Shown here in pieces: positions 19,798-30,831 of a stretch of 64,000 nt of DNA. The notes under the pieces were generated by a model. It saw nothing but the letters and a program-made list of their open reading frames with translations, searched no databases and was not told where the DNA came from. Source of the DNA: Selaginella moellendorffii (lineage: Eukaryota > Streptophyta > Lycopodiopsida > Selaginellales > Selaginellaceae). Numbering within the stretch: position 1 is the stretch's first letter; every line of letters begins with the position of its first letter. Location: contig NW_003314374.1 in the NCBI RefSeq assembly GCF_000143415.4, positions 474,751 to 538,750 of the forward strand, in the 5' to 3' direction. Position numbers and translations under genes: made by a program.

Positions 19798-20202
19798 GTG
19801 GTCTTGGCGTTCTACACGAATGGTGACGTGAAAGTTACCTCGCTAGGATCATCAGGTAACAGTGGCAAGGAATGGAAATGTTGGTGCTCGAAAAATTTGC
19901 AGGAATCAGCGTGGAGCATGACCTCCTGTTATACTCACTGCTGCAAGCCTGTCGGGTCTGGAGCATCGACGAGGACTGTGTCCTCCTCACCGCTTACAAT
20001 GCCAAATGGGAGCATCACCCTCGACCACTTCATGTCTGCCTGGACCAAGTTGCGCATGGATGAAGCTCCTGCTCCCGGGTCCTTCTTTGACATCGTCACC
20101 TCCTCTGCAGGCCTGGTGCTCATCCCGCAGCTGTTGTGGCCCGACCGTGAGACTCCAAGGGTAAAGTTCACAATGGGAAATTCGATAACCATCAGAAGAT
20201 AG
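19798..20202 (+). CDS. Unrecognised ORF in a pseudogene-rich stretch
   Basis: This ATG frame of 134 aa is Cys-rich early (KEWKCWCSKN, SCYTHCCK) with the more ordinary text GSITLDHFMSAWTKLRMDEA later. I recognise no family. It lies between fragments of the helicase and the SAM-like gene, so it may also be a relic of a duplicated gene whose parent is outside the window. Confidence 0.2.
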   Translation: MVLAFYTNGDVKVTSLGSSGNSGKEWKCWCSKNLQESAWSMTSCYTHCCKPVGSGASTRTVSSSPLTMPNGSITLDHFMSAWTKLRMDEAPAPGSFFDIVTSSAGLVLIPQLLWPDRETPRVKFTMGNSITIRR

Positions 20203-20377
20203 CTGGTCTAATAATTTACAGACGTGGGAATTGAGGAGTTCAAGTTAGTAAATTTTGTGGTAATAGGATTTTACTACTTGCAATATTTGTAATTCATTTT
20301 TACTAGTAAATTAATATATTTGTATACAAAACTACTTTGGTTAGTTTCACTGGTTCAAGCTACAATCATGCTTGTAG

Positions 20378-20850
20378 GTGCCGAGGTTTTCTTTGTCTAA
20401 GATCTTCGACAATCTTCCTCCACAAAGGCAGGAGAGCGTGTCTGCCAAGCAGATGACTACCTTGGCAGAGGTGTTCTTGCTGGAACATCAGATTGAATCG
20501 CTTGAGACAATGACCAGCAACGATGTGAGATTTTCTGGCTTCACCAAGAGTGAGTTCACAAATCTCCTGATCAATTATATCTAAAGATGTGCACAATTTG
20601 TTCTCCTATGCAGAATGCCTTCGAGGTTTGAAACTTTCTTGGCAGGCTGGAAATTTTGGAGTATCTGGAGGCGTCTGGGAGAACTCTGACTTCGTTGCTA
20701 AGAATGAGCTCTTCTTTCTTGACAAGTACGGCATGAAGAAGAGTCATGCTTCTCGCTTCCTGGAACACAAAGAAGAAAACAAACAGCACAAACTTCGACA
20801 ATGTTGGTGTTATAGTATAGTCAAATACTTGGTGCGATATCACATTTCTT
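20378..20850 (+). pseudogene. Frameshifted relative of the SAM-like gene
   Basis: The first part encodes VFLLEHQIESLETMTSNDVRFSGFTKSE, which aligns with the SAM-like segment of 3478-3949. The second part carries LEYLEASGRTLTSLLRMSSS and then, in another frame, DKYGMKKSHASRFLEHKEEN, aligning with the C-terminal half of that gene. At least one base is missing near 20722. The intact gene is on the minus strand and this relative is on the plus strand. Confidence 0.65.
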
Positions 20851-20864
20851 AGATCCAAACCCGA

Positions 20865-21060
20865 ACCTTTGGTTGACGCAGAGTTTTCTGCAATCCTAGA
20901 GTGATGGTCTTCAAGGAGTTAGAGAACTCGTTTGCTTTAGCTCGCCGATACCTAAACTGTGACAGCTGCAAGTGTGTCCGACTGCAAAGAAAATTTTAAG
21001 CGGCACCTCTTCGTCACCCTCTTTGTCTTCGTCACTGCCAATTCGCTATAAGAACCACCT
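20865..21060 (-). pseudogene. Second fragment of the DDX11 helicase gene
   Basis: This is nearly collinear with 29905-30090 (end of helicase exon 2). Matching stretches include TGATGGTCTTCAAGGAG and AAATTTTAAGCGGCACC/AGATTTTAAGCGGCACC, with several mismatches and small gaps. It encodes a damaged form of the segment around the helicase Ia region ([10 protein letters not shown] in the parent). It directly follows the SAM-like relic. Confidence 0.8.
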
Positions 21061-21383
21061 CTCGATCCACCACAGCTGATCACAAGCAGATATAAAGAAT
21101 ACGTCCTAAACAAGCTTGCACCCCTTTACTCTTTTGCTTTTTAAGCAAAGTAAAGAGCTTGACGAATCACGCTTTGCTGCTTCATTTATAAAGATCATGA
21201 ATGTTCCAGCGAAAACACAAGATAACCTAGATACAGACAGCTCCATCTTGCCTGCGTTGTATCTGTGAAGAAAATTTCAAGGATTTGTAGCCAGCATTAT
21301 TAACTTTACGCTGGTGAGAGATCTCCTCAAGATAAAAATTAAAAGTGACATCAGGAAAGTCCAAGATGATTTTGCAAGAACCG

Positions 21384-21459
21384 CATCAAGAAAAATGAAT
21401 CAACAACAACATTTCAAAACATGTCCAGGCCTCGTTTTTCTTGGTTGGCAACCGAACTT
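21384..21459 (+). repeat. Left arm of inverted repeat around the dirigent-like gene
   Basis: About 75 bp, including CAACATTTCAAAACATGTCC and GGTTGGCAACCGAACTT, match the reverse complement of 22083-22155. The arms enclose the dirigent-like gene with about 620 bp between them. Confidence 0.85.
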
Positions 21460-21503
21460 ACAACTGTAAGCAATAGCATGATAGATTAATAGCATTGAAA
21501 AGT

Positions 21504-22031
21504 TTAAATGATACAAGTTTTCAAGCTGGAAAAGCATACTTTATAGAGAAGAACGTTGTTAAGGCCAAAATTGTAAGTGCTGATGGTCGTGCTGGTGGCG
21601 TTTCCAGCAGCATCGCGAAAAATTCCCGTGCCACCTTTCACCACAGCAGTAACATCCACAACTCCATTAGTTCTAAACCCCTGGAAGTTGAAGTAGGCTC
21701 CGTCCAAATCATAAAACTTGAACTGACCCTTGCGAAAAGAGATCGATCCGTCTGACGCTGTGGAAACAAGCACTGCAAGTAAGACCCCAACTTGTCTCGA
21801 GCTGTACTCAGGTCCTTCAGTGAGTTTTGTTGATAAAAGCAGGGGATAGCCAAAGGGATATGGAGGAAGGCGTTTGCATCCACTCCCTGGGATGCTAACA
21901 AGGTTTGATACCTGAGAATCGTTAGCAGGAACTCGAATTATATGCGCATAGAACACAAAGCAAGAGCATTTAGAATCTTCCCCATAGGCAGATCCAAGAG
22001 TTAGAAAGAGCACAACCAAGATGAGTGTCAT
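21504..22031 (-). CDS. Secreted dirigent-like protein
   Basis: This single-exon frame of 175 aa begins with a signal peptide (MTLILVVLFLTLGSAYG). The dirigent pattern is visible as FVFYAHIIR, STKLTEGPEYSSRQVG, STASDGSISFRKGQFKFYD and VVKGGTGIFRDAAGNAT. Dirigent proteins guide the coupling of monolignol radicals in the cell wall. The central part (AYFNFQGFRTNGVVDV) departs from typical dirigents, so activity is uncertain. The gene sits inside a pair of inverted repeats, which suggests it moved or was duplicated with them. Confidence 0.6.
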   Translation of the reverse strand: MTLILVVLFLTLGSAYGEDSKCSCFVFYAHIIRVPANDSQVSNLVSIPGSGCKRLPPYPFGYPLLLSTKLTEGPEYSSRQVGVLLAVLVSTASDGSISFRKGQFKFYDLDGAYFNFQGFRTNGVVDVTAVVKGGTGIFRDAAGNATSTTISTYNFGLNNVLLYKVCFSSLKTCII

Positions 22032-22082
22032 GTTATTATTGCCTCCCGAAAGATTGATGAATTTGTGCTAAAGAAAGCAAGT

Positions 22083-22155
22083 TTGGTTGCCAACCAACGT
22101 AGAAAAACGTAGACATGTTTTGAAATGTTACTGTTGATTCTTTTTTATTGATGGG
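22083..22155 (-). repeat. Right arm of inverted repeat around the dirigent-like gene
   Basis: Reverse complement partner of 21384-21459. The best-matched cores are GGTTGCCAACC and GACATGTTTTGAAATGTTAC. Confidence 0.85.
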
Positions 22156-22179
22156 CTCATCCTGGACTTATTATTATTA

Positions 22180-22460
22180 TTGGTTTGCTTAAGCAAACTT
22201 GTATGTTAGTGGATATACTTAAAATATGCTTGAATATTCTAAGATATTCTACCATCTAGCGGTTGTTATTCATTTAGATTAATATTGTATTTATAATATA
22301 TAAACATGTTTATAATTTATAAACTCTTTTAAACCCCTTCTAGTATATTCTTTTTTATTCTATCATCTACAATAAAATTAATCTTGCGTTTATAAATTAC
22401 AAACATGCTAAACTTTATTTGATTAATAAGTAATAATAAAATTAATATTAAGCAAACCAA
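22180..22460. mobile_element. MITE-like element, copy 1
   Basis: This AT-rich, non-coding element of about 280 bp is bounded by inverted ends TTGGTTTGCTTAA and TTAAGCAAACCAA and flanked by TTATTATTATTA-type tracts. Its interior matches the reverse complement of 59963-60265 (shared core TTATAAACATGTTTATAATTTAT and TTTTTATTCTAT), which has the same terminal motif. A small non-autonomous DNA transposon is the simplest reading. Confidence 0.7.
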
Positions 22461-22645
22461 GCGTTGCTACAATTTATTATTATTATTAGTATTATGTAAT
22501 ATAATACTATCCATTAAAAAATACCTTCGTGACAAAAACAAAAGGTTCAGGGTTTAAGAAGGAAAGAAAAGGGATATCACATTTTTGTTTGGAGCCCTAA
22601 CCCGTGTAGGGTTTTTTCCTCAGCTGAGTTCTCTCGCCTCCGGGC

Positions 22646-25600
22646 ATGGCGGCCGATCTCAACGCCGTCTATACGCTCCTCCAGAAGGCGCTGAGCCCGG
22701 AAGACTCCATGCGCAAGTCGGCCGAGGCAAATCTCACGGCGCTTGAGAGTCTGCCGGGTTTTTGCTCGTGCCTGCTGGTATGTAAATAAATCCGTTCGAT
22801 ACCTTCCCTCTCCAGGGCTCTCATGGAGAAATTTCGCTTCCAGGAGATCATAGCGACGCGAGACTTGGACGATCAGAGCGACGCGCGATGGCTGGCTTCG
22901 GTTTATTTCAAGAACAGCATCAATCGTTACTGGAGACATAGACGCGATGCGCCGTAAGTTGTTTGCGCAATGCGTCTCAGTTATTCTTCTTACGGAATTC
23001 TTTTTCCAGTGGGATTCCCTACGCAGAGAAACCATATCTACGTACGAAGCTACTTGGCTTGATAAGGGAGGAGAATCAAAAGGCATGTCCTTGATAGTTT
23101 CTTTCTCACAAGCCATTTTTTGTTTACATTCTTTGGTGGATGCACAGGTTGCTGTTCAACTCGCTGTGTTGATCGCAAAGATTGCTCGGATCGACTATCC
23201 TCGCGAATGGTATCTCGTAGAGCATTGGCCAAGTTTCACGCATTTTGGTTGCTGGCTGCATTGTCACTAGAGAAAGCGTTTCCAGGCTTGGTTTCATCTG
23301 TGGCTCATGGTTTGCAGGCAAGACTTGTTTCCAAATCTGCTACAGAACCTCCAGTCCTCGGACGTGCTTACTACTCTGAGAGTGTATATGGTTCTTTACC
23401 AGATATTGAAGGAGCTTTCTACAATGCGTCTCGCAGCACACCAACAGAACTTTCACACGGTATTAGCTCGTCCAGCAATTGACACTGAATGCACCTATTT
23501 TAATAGCTTCTTGCAGATCACGTCTCAACTATTCGACTTCACTTGGCAACACTGGTGTGCTGATACTCAGGCTATCGTTAATGAGTTTTCGGCCTTTCTT
23601 TCGAGTTCAGATAGATTTGTGTCGTCCACACAAACGTTGCCAATGATCCTCGAGAGATGGTTACTATGCGTAAAAGTTCTCGGTCGTATGCTAGTATTTG
23701 GTTTTCCTAGCGATTTGAACTCTGTACAGGTATGGTTGTTCCTGCAGGTGATATTACTAGTCTGATGTTTTATTTTATTCATTCATGATAGGAAGTCCCA
23801 CCCGTTAAGCAGGTTTGTCCAGCTATCTTACAAACGATTAAGTCGTTCCTGCAGTACAGTAAGATATACTTCAATGTGCAGGGTATACACTCACTCACCA
23901 TTGTAACTTGCAGGAGCGGCATTTCCTGGCACACATCAATTGCATTCTTTTATGGAGAAGGCACTATTAAAACTTATGAAAGTTCTGGTTACGGTTCAAA
24001 ATCATCATCCATTCTCGTTCAGCAGCGAGCTTGTGCTTCCTCCAGTCCTCAACTTCGCCTGCGACCAGATAACGGAGCAGAAGTGGGACACTGATTTGTT
24101 CGAGCCTTTCTTAATGCGATGCATGCATTGCGTTCAACAAGTATTGCAATGTAAAGCGTATAGGCCAAGTAAAACAGGGCGAGTTCTTGGTGAGATCTCT
24201 TTAACAAGAGACGAGACCAAAGCCAAGCTAGCTAGACAGGCTGAACAACTACTGAGCTCGTTACTGGACAAGAAACGCGTGTTGCTGCTATGTGAGACGC
24301 TCTTGAGAAGGTTTGCTCTAGAAACACAGCTTCAGTATTCTGACCGTATGCTCTCTATAACCCAGGTACCTTGTCTATACGTCCAAAGATTTGGAAGACT
24401 GGGCACAGGATCCAGAAGCATTTCATCACGAGCAATCTCTAGTGCAATATCATGACAAACTTCGACCCTGTGCGGAGGCGCTCTACATTGGATTATTTGA
24501 AAATCATCGTGAGGTAGGCTGGCGACGTAAATAGGTACTATGTTCTTGTCGGATCATGTTTTTTGTTACAGGTTCTTACACTTTATGTTGTTGAAGTGCT
24601 TCAACAAGTATCACAAGATTGCCCGCCACCAGAACCAGATGCAATTGTGCAGTTAAGCCCGGCTTTGCTTACTAAAGAAGCTGTTTATGCTGGGATTGGT
24701 CTTGCATATTATGACCTCCATGACTACATTGACTTCAAGCTTTGGTATGCTTTTGTAACTCACGATTTCAGTATAACCGCAAAAGACTCTGTTTAATCAG
24801 GTACGAAGGGGCTTTGGTCAAGGAGTTGAGGAATCTTCATCCCAACAACCGATTACTTCGCAGAAGAATAGCTTGGCTTGTCGGGCAATGGGTCAGTAAG
24901 GTATGTAATGGTTGAAATCCTCGGATTCCTAGCTGACTTTAACATTCCTCAGATCGATAAGGATTTGAGGAGGCCGATTTACGTTTCGCTTTTAAGATTG
25001 CTTGGCGATGGTGATCTTGCTGTCCAGGTATGTATTCGGCTTGTTTAGTACATACTTGTAAGACCACCCGTGCAGCTAGCTGCTTGCCATTCCTTGCAAA
25101 CTCTGATTGATGATGTCCACTTCTATGAAGAAGAGTTTGTGGAGTTCGTTTCTCCATGCTTGGAGCTTCTTTTCGTGTTTATGAAAAATGCTCAGGAGCT
25201 GGACTCGAAGGTTAGTGTTCTTTATTTCTATATTGTCGTTACTTCTTTTGCGTTGTGCAGCTGCAAGTATTCAGCTTGGTCACGCTTATCATTGAACGCC
25301 TTGGGGAGAAAGTCGTGCCTTGCACGGAGAAGATCATGATATTTCTACCTCAAGTACGAGAATTCTCTCCTCTCCTTTTTTTAATGGATTTTTCTTTCGG
25401 TGCAGGTTTGGCAGAGCTCTGAGGGACAAAGTCTCTTGAAGATTCAAGTGGTTTTGGCCTTGCAACGGCTTGTTGCAGCCCTTGGTTCACAGTCACCGTG
25501 CTGCTATACTCTACTCGTTCCCATCCTACAGCATGTGACTGACGTTAATCAGCCTGATGAGCTCAACATACTAGAAGATGGCTTGCAGGTAGGCAGTTTT

Positions 25601-26915
25601 TATTAGCTTGATTTCATCGCTAATTTCGTCTATAGCTGTGGAGCACAACTCTTAGACATGCTCCAGTTATGATCTCTGAGCTCCTTGTTTTCTTCCCTCA
25701 CCTGGTGTCCGCCTTGGAAAGAAGCATCGACCATTTAGAGGTACTTGCAACAAAAAAATTATTTCCCTTTCTCATTGTTATAAATGTTTGGCGCAGGTCT
25801 CTATGGGGATCGTTGAAAGCTACGTTCTTCTCGGTGGCGCAGAATTTCTAAGTCGTCATGGTGCTGGTGTAGCCAGCATCTTCAAGATGGTGATTGGTCA
25901 TGTAAAAGAAAAAGGAACAATTCGCGCGTTATCGGTTCTAGATACGCTGATTCAGGTACTTTACACCTCATTTTGGATCACGCTGCCCTTACTACGTGTT
26001 CCTCTCGTGCAGTGTTTTCCTGTGGATGCACCGCCGCTGTTGGAAGAGACCTTGCAGGTAGAGTGTGAGATCAGAATCGGGCTTTGAAGTAACGCTCTTT
26101 TGTTTATGTCGGCAGTCGCTCTTCGTGATTGTAATTAATGGCCGGGATGAAAGTGACGCTGTGAGGGCAATGGCGGGAGCTATTCTGGCACGAGTTCTCG
26201 TTCAAAACAGTAACTTCTTTGCCCATTTGAGTGAGCAGCCATCTCTGTCGCTCAAGTTGCAACAATCAGGAGTGTCTCTCAGCGCAAGTCCGGTGGTGCT
26301 ATTTTTCGATTCCTGGCTAGAGAAGGTCGATGTCTGGGCTGACTTTTAAATTTCCACAGCCTCATGACTCGTATGGCAGGTCGATTCCTTGACAACCGCG
26401 TCAAAACGAAAGGTGTGCGGGCTTGCGCTTTGCATTTGGTTGACGTCCCGGGAGCCGCTTATACTCGACAGACTGGAGCAAATATTGGGGTGAGGTTTCT
26501 GGCTTTGTATTCTCTCTGTGTTTATGGGATTGTTTCCAGAGTGTGCACAAGCATTCTCGAAGATGAGAAGAGCGGAGTTGCAACAGGCAGGTCAGGATAT
26601 CTTTGCGTGCGTTGTTTTGTCCACTCACCGCCATCTCCTTCCTACAGTGGTGATTACAACTGGCAAAACACAGAAGACGGGAGCGAGTCTTTCAGGAAGC
26701 AACAGGTGTGGTTGTGGTTTCCATTCTCTACTCATTGTAACTTGTGATGAAATTCCTTCCAGATTATCAACTCGGATCCTGTGAACAATCTCTCGCTCGC
26801 TCCCTTGCTCAAGGAGCAGCTGCGGACTTGTGCCAGCCTCCACGGCGAGGCGGCATTCAACGTTGCTCTGTCGAGATTACACCCCAGGCTGATCACGCAA
26901 CTACAGCAGCTATGA
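22646..26915 (+). CDS. IPO11: Importin-11-like nuclear transport receptor (karyopherin beta)
   Basis: About twenty short exons join in frame from the ATG at 22646 (MAADLNAVYTLLQKALSPED) to TGA at 26915, giving roughly 1000 aa. Landmarks: the N-terminal importin-beta domain with LASVYFKNSINRYWR, AVQLAVLIAKIARIDYPREW and LQNLQSSDVLTTLRV, then a long HEAT-repeat array (FEPFLMRCMHCVQQVLQCKAYRP, AIVQLSPALLTKEAVYAGIG, LRRRIAWLVGQWVSK) to the C-terminal PLLKEQLRTCASLHGE. It carries cargo through nuclear pores under Ran control, and the family pattern matches IPO11/KA120. One intron after REENQK uses a GC donor (AAG then GCATGT). No disabling change was found. Confidence 0.92.
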
Positions 26916-27211
26916 CGGCGATCTCAAATCTCTGGGTGCTCGGTTCTCAAGGACACGCTGTAAAAAAATGCGAGCTAGGTGACAAGTATTTTTTCTCGGG
27001 TTTCAAGTAAGTCCATCGTCTATGTACTTCGCTTACCTTTGTGTGCAGGATTTTACTGAGCAAGGCGGGGGGTAAAAATAAATTTTGTGTCGCGTGTTTC
27101 GTGTGATGGTCCAAAATGGGATCATAATAATCGTGTAAAAAAAATCAAATTTGTTTTGTTTTAAATATCAACGCTGATTAAATTAAGTTTTAATAGCGAA
27201 AAGTCACTTTT

Positions 27212-27621
27212 TTAAGAGAGGAAGGTAGAACAGATCATACCACGCGCCTTTTCCTTGCCAAGCAGTCCAACTTTCTCGAGCTTGGCATCCAAGAGCTTGA
27301 TATCCTTGTCTTTAACTTGGAAAGTTGCAATGGGCACCACTTCATAGCCCGATATGTGCTGTCCACACCTCTCGACACATATGTAGATGTGATTTTCCCA
27401 ATCGTTCCCGGAGCAACAGTCCACCGAGTCCAACACTTCAAAGCTCTTGCCCAGGTAAAAAGCCACAGCCTCTGTGAAACCCATTTGGCCCACAGCTCAT
27501 CAACGACAGATCTTTTTCGCTTTCTTCTGCCGTGGAATCCTCTCTTTGGGATACTTTGCTCAGTGCTTTTCACCACGTCCCTTGAAAAGGCACCGTAACA
27601 CAACCCGTCGCATCCACCCAT
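27212..27621 (-). CDS. Conserved-looking 116-aa protein, function unknown
   Basis: Two exons (27555-27621, 27212-27495) with a 59-nt intron GTATCC...GATGAG give 116 aa. Residues 25-100 look globular: GQMGFTEAVAFYLGKSFEVL, then HIYICVERCGQHISGYEVVP and VKDKDIKLLDAKLEKVGLLG. There is no signal peptide or membrane segment. Without the intron the two halves are in different frames, so the splice is supported only by frame and borders. It starts about 70 bp downstream of the helicase stop on the same strand. No family is recognised. Confidence 0.5.
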
Positions 27622-27691
27622 GATGGAACTAAGAGAGAAAAAAGGACTTGGATACTTATAAGAGCGAGTAGTACCTCTAAGCTGGAGAAAA

Positions 27692-30638
27692 CTATTGGTT
27701 CATCGGTGGCTTGAAGAACAGCAAAAGCCTGTGAGCCTCTCCAAATCCTCCTCTCACCACCACAAGGTGCTCTTTGATCCATTCCGGGAGCTTTGCTGCC
27801 GGCCCTCCCGTGGTTACGTAGCGTCCATCCAGCAAAAGTATGGCAGCGTAGTCTTTTGCATGCCTGATTGCTCGTCCTGTTTGTCACGCTCATTAGATCC
27901 CGTGAGAGGGAGTAGCGAGACGTCTTACCAATGGATTGGTTCACGGCCTTGATGCACAGGTTTTCGTAGTAGTCCCTGCCTCTGTGGCCACACTGCTGGA
28001 GCGTGAAGCCTGTTCGCTGCTGAGACGGGGGCGAAGAGGATTCTTTCCTGTTCTTGGTGTTGTTTAGCTCGTCGATGTACTTGATCTTCTCGAGGAGTTC
28101 CGGATCTCTTGAGCTTGGATACGGTAGCCCGACCATCACCACGCACCGTCCCATTCCATCGCTGAAGTTGATGCCTTCGGACATCTTGCCACCCACGACT
28201 GACAGTAGCAAAGCACCACCACCTGTTGTTATGCTTGTCTTGTATTCCTGTAAAACTGCCTCCACTGCGGACGCGTTTCGTGGCTCCCGGAAGATATTTT
28301 TCTTTTTGAGAATCGAGGAGAGGATGCCGCTCTTGTCCCAGCACTTGTGTACTTGAGACTCGTACTCGAACGACGGGAAGAAAACCACGATCCCTTCGGG
28401 AACAATGACGGATATATTTACCAATAGGCGTCCGAGCTCTTCAATCTGGAAGAAAGGTGTTGAGATGAAAGCAAAACGAGAGTAAGCAAAGGAGAGAACT
28501 AACCATTTGTGGCGAGCTGCGAGACTGGTACGTGAAGTCGAATGTCTTTCCTGACGGACCTTTAGCTATCGCCAAGGGCAGGATACTTTCTCCGGGAACA
28601 ATATGTCCACACGAAAAGAAGTGCAAGCTTTCGTCTGGCACTTGAAAGAGCAAACGATCACGCATCTCGGCAACGGGTTGAAGAGTTCCTCCAGCCAGAA
28701 TAACTGTTCGTGCCTGCTGGACAACCTGAAACAAGCACTTAAGCTAATAAGATTGAGATGTAGACGTACCTCAGAGAAATGTTTTGCTGCATCCAGCATA
28801 AGAAACTTAAACATGCACTCCCCATCCGAGCTTTCAACGATCAAAACGCGGCCATCACTTTGAGCCGTCGTCAGTGACACTAAGAAAGCAGCAAGAGCAT
28901 GAAACCCGGCTGTGCTACTGGGCGAAAGCTCGTTTTGTTGCGAGAGATACTTGTCTCCATAGCCACTCACCTGAGACGAGAGAAACAGATTAAAATGGAC
29001 ACATCGCGAAACAACAACATAAAAAAAGCACCTTGTTGACGATGTTGCTCTCTTTGATATACCGACATAGCTTGAATAGATTGATGTTGTCAATCCCAAG
29101 GGAGAACACAAAGTCATTGATCGTTGTGATCGCTGCTGGAGTTTGAACATCTTGCACCCCTGGTTCTTTCTCTCGAGACCCGACTGACATTAAGCGTTCA
29201 AGGAGAGCCTGAACGAGGACAAGCAGCGTCTGAATATAGCGACGATTTGCGGGTGCCAGTCGAGTTCTAAACCTTGAGAGATACTCTGATAGCTGCGAGC
29301 TGACTTGCCTAAGCTGCACACCACGACCATTTTCTTAGCAGGCTCCACAAGAAGTAATCCAGCATTTTCCGATATAGAACCTGGAGGGTCGAGAGTTGAG
29401 AGCTGTAGGTGTTCGTGACGGTGTCTACCAGGTTGTGTGCCTCGTCGAAGATGACCACCGAGTCCTTCAAGTTGATTCCCAGTGACTCGCGAGTGGCAGC
29501 GTGAAGGAGGGACTGATACGGTAGCACCACGACTTGAGCCATCGGAAGTGAATTCCGAGAGCCATAATAGGGACAGCTTCCAAGCTTCTGGCCGAGATGC
29601 ACCAAGTCTTCAATGTCCATAGGCTGGGAAGCCACCACTGCTTCCTTGAATTGCTTTCGCTGACGCTGCTTCTTAAGAAAAGGACATGCCGAGGTTTTCG
29701 ACTTGATCACTCTTTGGTCATCCACCTGAAAGAAGTTGTGATGAGAAACAAAGGAAGGAGAGTTCCGTGTAGATACCTTTTGGCTCGACGACTTCTTTTT
29801 CTTTTGAAGATCTAGGCAGCGGTCATTGATCCTGGAAGCACTCCCTAGCTTGAGTACGTCTACGCAAGCCAGCCCCACGTCAAGAGCCAGCTAAAGAGAA
29901 CCAGCCAAACCTTGGTTGACGCACAGAGTTTTTCGCGATCCGAGAGCGATGGTCTTCAAGGAGGTAGAGAAACTCGTTCGTTTCAGCTCTCTGATAAACT
30001 GGGACAGCTGCGAGTGTGTCCGGCTGCAAAAGAAGATTTTAAGCGGCACCGCTTCTCCTTCGTCACCCTCTTCGTCGTCTTCGTCACTGTCACTAGATTC
30101 AGGCTTTCGTTTCATGGTGGTGGTCGATTCACCAGCACCACCGTCACTGCTGTAGTCTTCCAGCAAAAACTCCTCATCGTCTTCGCCTTCCACAGCAGCC
30201 TGTAAAGATTTCGATTTCCTGTGTGAATCTCTCTGCCTTCTCTGCGAGGAAGAATCGTCCGGAGTGCCAAAGAAATCACCGCATTTCTTCTTCACCACTT
30301 TTGCCTTCGTGCCTACCAGCTTGTCTCGCTTTGTTGAGAATTCTTTCATCCACTCCGGCTCATCAGAATCCTTGTCATCTCCTCCTCTGCTTGAATCACT
30401 ACCTCTATCTTCCAGCCACTGGAGCACGCTGCAAATAAGGCTCAGAGTCTTCCCAGTCCCTGCGGCAAGAGACCTCTCCTCACATTCGTTCCCCAAGCAG
30501 CAAAAGGAAGCCATTACCTGTAGGACTCTCGACGATCGCGACGCCGCCTTTCTCCAATGCGCCATAGACCGCTCGCATCAGCTGGAGCTGGATCGCGTAT
30601 GGCTGGAAGGGGAATGCCGGGAATTGTTCCCTCGCCAT
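27692..30638 (-). CDS. DDX11: DDX11/CHL1-type iron-sulfur DNA helicase
   Basis: Nine exons (30518-30638, 29911-30459, 29777-29859, 29381-29725, 29032-29313, 28770-28970, 28504-28725, 27929-28445, 27692-27876) give 834 aa in frame. Superfamily-2 XPD-like motifs are seen: the Q region [13 protein letters not shown], Walker [13 protein letters not shown], Ia [13 protein letters not shown], Cys residues of the Fe-S cluster region between about 230 and 330 (CLDLQ, CPFL, CPYYGSR), DEAH within [10 protein letters not shown], and motif [23 protein letters not shown]. It unwinds DNA in sister-chromatid cohesion and replication-fork repair. An acidic spacer with [11 protein letters not shown] follows motif I. 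Two decayed fragments lie at 19085-19480 and 20865-21060. Confidence 0.93.
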
Positions 30639-30831
30639 GGGAGCAAAAACCCTAGTTGGGTTTAAGAAAAAAAGTTGACTTGACTGCAAAGATTGCGTTG
30701 ACTGACTGCATTGATAGATTTTGAGCATTGCGATTGCTAAACCCCATTCATTTTCTGGATCATGAGTCAGAGAATATTCCTTCTTGGATAAACCCTAATA
30801 ACAGTCAAATGGTTGACTGGCCCTCGTTGAC

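Noticed and set aside
26364-26747. 127-codon frame at the end of importin-11 as a separate gene
   Set aside because: It crosses introns of the importin gene. The spliced importin frame uses the same DNA in another phase with conserved text.
27493-27621. Frameshifted pseudogene downstream of the helicase
   Set aside because: A 59-nt GT-AG intron joins the two frames cleanly, so a pseudogene is not required.
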